In this document: positions 8,667 to 11,264 of the stretch, piece after piece | Position numbering within the stretch: the first letter of the stretch is position 1 | Layout: each line of letters opens with the position of its first letter | Assembly: GCA_937893415.1 (NCBI GenBank) | Contig: CALBWZ010000334.1 | Location: forward strand, 1 to 11,264 | Direction: 5' to 3' | DNA: 11,264 nucleotides | Source: an uncultured Comamonadaceae bacterium | Lineage (GTDB): Bacteria > Pseudomonadota > Gammaproteobacteria > Burkholderiales > Burkholderiaceae_C | The notes under the pieces: model-generated | The model's input: the letters and a program-made list of their open reading frames with translations, nothing else | What the model was told of the DNA's origin: nothing | The model's database searches: none | Translations under genes and position numbers: made by a program

Positions 8667-9359
8667 TTACGCTGAGATGGATTGGGTGTCAACGCGAACG
8701 CCTACACCCAATGTTGATGACACAGCCACTTTGCGCAGGTACAAGCCCTTGCTGTTGGCAGGCTTTGACTTGTTCAAAGCATCAATTAATGTGGCCAAGT
8801 TGGCCTTCAATGCATCGGCGTCGAACGAGCGGCGGCCAATGGTTGAATGCACGATACCGGCCTTGTCAACACGGAATTGAACTTGACCTGCTTTGGCATT
8901 TTTAACAGCCGTTGCCACATCAGCAGTAACGGTGCCAACCTTTGGGTTGGGCATCAGACCACGTGGGCCCAACACTTGACCCAAGGTACCCACCACACGC
9001 ATAGCGTCTGGAGAGGCAATCACCACGTCAAAGTTAATCTTGCCGGCTTTGATCTCTGCGGCCAGGTCGTCCATACCGACTATGTCAGCGCCAGCGGCTC
9101 TGGCTTCATCGGCTTTTGCACCTTGGGCAAACACTGCGACGCGCTTGACTTTGCCGGTGCCGTTTGGCAACACAACAGCGCCACGCACCACTTGGTCAGA
9201 TTTCTTGGCGTCAATGCCGAGTTGGACAGCTACGTCAATGGATTCGTCAAACTTGGCAGTTGCGAACTCTTTGACCAGGCCTAAGGCATCAATGATGGGG
9301 TACAGCTTGTTGGCATCAATTTTGCCAACCTGCGTCTTTTGCTTCTTTGTCATAGCCAT
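8667..9359 (-). CDS. rplA: 50S ribosomal protein L1 (uL1)
   Basis: Forms the L1 stalk of the large subunit, which helps move deacylated tRNA out of the E site, and in many bacteria represses its own rplK-rplA message. The product is 230 residues, normal length. It begins [13 protein letters not shown]; the conserved loop [13 protein letters not shown] is at 131-143. The second-domain segment [22 protein letters not shown] precedes it (about 110-131) and the C-terminal domain I half is complete. The chosen ATG (9357-9359) directly abuts the rplK TAA with no gap. GGAGG (9368-9372), inside the end of rplK, lies 8 bases upstream. A second ATG at 9351-9353 is in frame but further from that site. 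The zero-gap junction implies translational coupling to rplK. Confidence 0.97.
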   Translation of the reverse strand: MAMTKKQKTQVGKIDANKLYPIIDALGLVKEFATAKFDESIDVAVQLGIDAKKSDQVVRGAVVLPNGTGKVKRVAVFAQGAKADEARAAGADIVGMDDLAAEIKAGKINFDVVIASPDAMRVVGTLGQVLGPRGLMPNPKVGTVTADVATAVKNAKAGQVQFRVDKAGIVHSTIGRRSFDADALKANLATLIDALNKSKPANSKGLYLRKVAVSSTLGVGVRVDTQSISA

Positions 9360-9791
9360 TTACACGCCCTCCACAGTCACGCCCATGGAGCGCGCAGAAC
9401 CGGCGATGGTACGCACAGCAGCGTCCAAATCGGCGGCATTCATGTCTACCATTTTGGCGTTTGCAATTGCTTCCAACTGCGCACGTGTGATGGTGCCGAC
9501 TTTCACGCTGTTAGGCGTTGCAGAACCTTTTGTCAACTTGATCGCCTTCATGATCAGCACAGCTGCTGGAGGCGTCTTGATGACGAAAGTGAAACTTTTG
9601 TCCGCAAATGCCGTAATCACTACGGGCAAAGGCAAACCTGGCTCAACACCTTGGGTCTGTGCGTTAAACGACTTACAGAACTCCATGATGTTCAAACCAC
9701 GTTGACCCAATGCTGGACCAATGGGGGGGCTTGGGTTGGCTTTACCAGCTGGGACTTGCAGCTTGATGAAGCCGACGATTTTCTTCGCCAT
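9360..9791 (-). CDS. rplK: 50S ribosomal protein L11 (uL11)
   Basis: Binds the GTPase-associated region of 23S rRNA next to L10 and takes part in factor binding and the stringent response. The product is 143 residues (E. coli 142). The start [20 protein letters not shown] is typical, and AAGGAG (9800-9805) lies 8 bases before the ATG. The frame continues upstream to a TTG at 9845, but the 18 extra residues are not family-like and lack a suitable site. The proline-rich loop [13 protein letters not shown] is at 20-32. It forms part of the surface where thiostrepton-type drugs bind with the rRNA. The rRNA-binding C-terminal domain covers about 73-143. It lies 140 bases after nusG. Confidence 0.97.
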   Translation of the reverse strand: MAKKIVGFIKLQVPAGKANPSPPIGPALGQRGLNIMEFCKSFNAQTQGVEPGLPLPVVITAFADKSFTFVIKTPPAAVLIMKAIKLTKGSATPNSVKVGTITRAQLEAIANAKMVDMNAADLDAAVRTIAGSARSMGVTVEGV

Positions 9792-9865
9792 GCTAAATAC
9801 TCCTTCGAGTTCAAACGGCTGACGCGCTGGCCAACCTCCTCGCAACTAACGACCCTAGATGCTCA

Positions 9866-9891
9866 GTTGGTGCGGGAACGCAAACACCAAC
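9866..9891 (-). promoter_or_regulatory. Hairpin in the nusG-rplK spacer, candidate L1 operator
   Basis: The transcript arms GTTGGT and ACCAAC form an outer stem. After a four-base bulge GTTT on the 5' side, GCG and CGC pair around a TTCC loop. An alternative 7-bp pairing GTTGGTG / CACCAAC with an open 12-base loop is also possible. L1 represses rplK-rplA translation by binding leader RNA with an asymmetric bulge in other bacteria, and this is the only clear helix in the spacer. No direct match to the rRNA L1 site was recognised, so this is a guess from position. Confidence 0.3.
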
Positions 9892-9931
9892 CTTGGCAAG
9901 CCACTTATGCAGCCTGTCAAGCCGTTCAAAC

Positions 9932-10537
9932 CTAGCCTTTTTCGACTTGGCTGAACTCCAACTCCACGGGTGTCGAGCGGCCAAAAATGGTCACAGACAC
10001 ACGCAATTTGTTTTTATCGTAGTTCACATCTTCAACAGTGCCGTTGAAGTCCGTGAATGGACCTTCTTTCACCCGTATGTATTCACCCACGATGAACTCG
10101 ACCTTGTGACGCGGCTTCTCGGTTCCGTCCTTCATCTGGTCAACAATTTTTTGCACATCGGCTTCTGAAATTGGCGCAGGCCGGTTTCTAGCACCGCCCA
10201 CAAAACCTGTGACTTTACTGGTGTTTTTTACCAAGTGCCATGTCTCATCGTCCATGGCCATTTCAACCAACACATAACCTGGGAAAAACTTGCGTTCTGT
10301 GGTGCGGCGCTGGCCATTCTTCAACTCCACCACTTCCTCGGTTGGCACCAAAGTGCGCCCGAATCTGGTTTCCATGCCAGCGTTGCTGACACGTTCTAAT
10401 ATATTGCGCTCAACCGCTTTTTCCATGCCCGAGTAGGCGTGAACCACGTACCAACGCATGCCATCAACTGGCGTTAATGATTGCAGTGCCTCGGCAGGTT
10501 GTGTCGGTTCAGCGGACTCAAGTAATTCGTCTGTCAT
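9932..10537 (-). CDS. nusG: Transcription elongation/antitermination factor NusG
   Basis: Binds RNA polymerase through its N-terminal domain, promotes elongation, and links polymerase to Rho or to ribosomal protein S10 through its KOW domain. The product is 201 residues (E. coli 181). The NGN domain begins at [20 protein letters not shown] (27 onward) and runs to about 138. The KOW domain is about 151-201 ([20 protein letters not shown]). The extra length is a 26-residue acidic, proline-containing N-terminal extension. A start at M27 would remove it, but GGAG (10545-10548) is 7 bases before the ATG at 10537, so the longer form is preferred. That ATG abuts the secE TAA with no gap, suggesting coupled translation. 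Confidence 0.97.
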   Translation of the reverse strand: MTDELLESAEPTQPAEALQSLTPVDGMRWYVVHAYSGMEKAVERNILERVSNAGMETRFGRTLVPTEEVVELKNGQRRTTERKFFPGYVLVEMAMDDETWHLVKNTSKVTGFVGGARNRPAPISEADVQKIVDQMKDGTEKPRHKVEFIVGEYIRVKEGPFTDFNGTVEDVNYDKNKLRVSVTIFGRSTPVELEFSQVEKG

Positions 10538-10921
10538 TTATTTTCTCCAGCCTAGCACTAAGTCGTATAGCAACCACTCTAGGGTTTTATCGGTTAGCCA
10601 CAAGAACAAGGCCATGACGAACACAAAGCCAAATACATACAAAGTCATTTGCACAGATTCGCGACGCGCGGGCCACACAACCTTAGACATTTCACGCTTG
10701 GCGTCACGCAAAAAACCAATAAACACACGTCCCGTATGCGATGTGAAAAACACAACCGCACCCAACACCATGCAGCCAATCAAGCCGCCCCACTGCGCAG
10801 CTGCACCCTGTGCAGACAGCAGAAAGTAAGCCACAAAACCACCAATCGCCAAAAGCGCTGCAGTTGCTACTTTGGCCGTATCGGCACCGCCGCCTACCGT
10901 TTGAACATCAGTTGAAGCCAT
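10538..10921 (-). CDS. secE: Preprotein translocase subunit SecE
   Basis: Small membrane subunit that clamps SecY in the SecYEG protein-export channel. The product is 127 residues, equal to the three-helix E. coli form rather than the shorter one-helix type. Predicted membrane segments are about 17-36, 43-60 and 93-110. The conserved cytoplasmic amphipathic helix and hinge is RDAKREMSKVVWPARRE (72-88), with the family-typical KVVWP. The start ATG at 10921 has only AAGG (10926-10929), four bases upstream, a weak and close site. No other ATG occurs before residue 51, so the start is still favoured. It is followed at once by nusG. Confidence 0.96.
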   Translation of the reverse strand: MASTDVQTVGGGADTAKVATAALLAIGGFVAYFLLSAQGAAAQWGGLIGCMVLGAVVFFTSHTGRVFIGFLRDAKREMSKVVWPARRESVQMTLYVFGFVFVMALFLWLTDKTLEWLLYDLVLGWRK

Positions 10922-10996
10922 AAAACCTTATTCACAAAATCCAGCACAAATACCCCACAAAAGGGTTTGCACATTGCCGCGTCCCAAGACAGGCAA

Positions 10997-11028
10997 GCCC
11001 ACCAGAGGTCTTAACGACTTCGGCGGGC
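10997..11028 (-). other. Hairpin in the secE leader
   Basis: On the transcript GCCCGCC (11022-11028) pairs with GGTGGGC (10997-11003), 7 bp including one G-U, around an 18-base loop. The following bases are TTGCCTGTCTTGG with no U-run, so it is not a terminator. The stem lies about 75 bases before secE. It may stabilise the message left after tRNA-Trp is cut out; this is inference. Confidence 0.35.
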
Positions 11029-11038
11029 CAGATGTACT

Positions 11039-11068
11039 ACTAAAAAATCCACCTCACGAGTCAGTCAA
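11039..11068 (-). promoter_or_regulatory. Possible weak promoter for secE-nusG
   Basis: On the minus strand TTGACT (11063-11068, 5 of 6 to the -35 consensus) is followed after 18 bases by TTTAGT (11039-11044, 4 of 6 to the -10 consensus). It lies between tRNA-Trp and secE, where an independent start would make sense. The spacing is one longer than ideal and such matches occur by chance, so confidence is low. Confidence 0.25.
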
Positions 11069-11095
11069 CACAGGTGTGTCGCCAGACTTGTTAAG

Positions 11096-11171
11096 TGGCA
11101 GGGGCGGAGGGAATCGAACCCCCAACCTTCGGTTTTGGAGACCGACGCTCTGCCAATTGAGCTACGCCCCT
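11096..11171 (-). tRNA. tRNA-Trp (anticodon CCA)
   Basis: A 76-base gene with the 3' CCA encoded (11096-11098). The acceptor stem AGGGGCG / CGCCCCT is perfect. The D-arm GCTC / GAGC, anticodon stem TCGGT / ACCGA and T-arm GGGGG / CCCTC (one G-U) fold as expected, with TTCGATT as the T loop. The anticodon CCA is at 11136-11138, reading UGG. Its place between tuf and secE is typical of betaproteobacteria. It is probably released from a tuf-tRNA-secE transcript by RNase P and 3' processing. Confidence 0.98.
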
Positions 11172-11183
11172 ATTGAACAACTT

Positions 11184-11216
11184 AAAAAAACAACCGACTG
11201 CTTAACTACTTAAGCA
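11184..11216 (-). terminator. Weak terminator-like element overlapping the tuf stop codon
   Basis: TGCTTAA (11210-11216) pairs perfectly with TTAAGCA (11199-11205) around GTAG; the stem includes the tuf stop TAA. A U-run of seven (11184-11190) follows, but 8 bases further on. The stem is AT-rich and the gap is too long for an efficient terminator. Partial termination after tuf, or no function, are both possible. Confidence 0.25.
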
Positions 11217-11264
11217 ATGATCTTTGCAACCACGCCCGCACCAACAGTGCGGCCGCCTTCGCGA
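11210..11264 (-). CDS. tuf: Elongation factor Tu, C-terminal 17 residues (partial, runs off right edge)
   Basis: EF-Tu delivers aminoacyl-tRNA to the ribosome. The visible end reads REGGRTVGAGVVAKIIA followed by TAA, the conserved C-terminus of the third beta-barrel domain. Many relatives end in -E or -S instead of -A. The rest of the gene lies beyond the window. It lies 38 bases upstream of tRNA-Trp on the same strand. Whether this is one of two tuf copies cannot be seen here. Confidence 0.93.
   Translation of the reverse strand, partial: REGGRTVGAGVVAKIIA

Noticed and set aside
8664..8692. TTGACA (8687-8692) at the end of rplA as a -35 box for rplJ
   Set aside because: The hexamer encodes conserved-length rplA codons, and the -10 position at 17 bases reads TAATCG, only two matches. 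An rplJ promoter here is known in E. coli, but the sequence does not support this one.
9898..9920. Perfect TTGACA (9915-9920) just after nusG as a -35 box for rplK
   Set aside because: At 16-18 bases spacing the -10 positions read TGCCAA, GCCAAG or CCAAGG, none close to TATAAT.
9040..9935. Plus-strand open frames of about 200 codons opposite rplA and rplK
   Set aside because: They cross real gene junctions on the other strand and read as low-complexity shadow translations with no family features.
11042..11080. U-run of six after a CACCT/AGGTG pairing downstream of tRNA-Trp as a terminator
   Set aside because: The stem is only five pairs with a 17-base loop, too weak for intrinsic termination, and secE-nusG must be expressed beyond it.
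1..11264. Novel system, mobile element, CRISPR, defence or biosynthetic cluster
   Set aside because: Every coding region is a recognised core gene in the expected order. No repeats, integrase, transposase or compositional break was seen.

Overview
This is an ordinary core-genome window: the tuf – tRNA-Trp – secE – nusG – rplK – rplA – rplJ – rplL – rpoB – rpoC cluster. Every gene is on the minus strand, so transcription runs from high to low coordinates. The gene order, the tRNA-Trp between tuf and secE, the L10 sequence (starting SLNRSEK) and the RpoB/RpoC sequences point to a betaproteobacterium of the order Burkholderiales, probably Comamonadaceae-like, with moderate G+C judged by eye. This placement comes from family resemblance, not a database search.

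Layout in transcription order: the last 17 codons of tuf (EF-Tu) at the right edge; tRNA-Trp(CCA) at 11096-11171; a spacer of about 174 bases with a possible weak promoter; secE and nusG, joined stop-to-start; a 140-base spacer that may hold the L1 operator; rplK and rplA, again joined stop-to-start; a 307-base spacer from the rplA stop to the inferred rplJ start, less than 300 of it outside the leader structures, which holds a well-formed L10-type leader; rplJ and rplL; a 301-base spacer packed with RNA structure; rpoB; a short spacer with a hairpin; and the first 995 codons of rpoC, which runs off the left edge.

The cluster supplies the L11/L1 region and the L10-L12 stalk of the large ribosomal subunit, the beta and beta-prime subunits of RNA polymerase, the elongation factor NusG that links polymerase to the ribosome or Rho, and the SecE subunit of the protein export channel. 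It therefore ties together transcription, translation and secretion.

I found no mobile element, CRISPR array, defence locus or unknown gene. Long plus-strand open frames are shadows of the minus-strand genes. The interesting signal is regulatory RNA: an L10 leader with a GUAA-capped arm, an inferred TTG start for rplJ placed just after a hairpin, and a dense rplL-rpoB spacer holding, in order, a stable hairpin, a UUCG-capped intrinsic terminator (probable attenuator), a long RNase III-like duplex, and a structured rpoB leader. This parallels the attenuator plus RNase III site known at the same place in Escherichia coli, but the exact structures here are read from sequence and untested.
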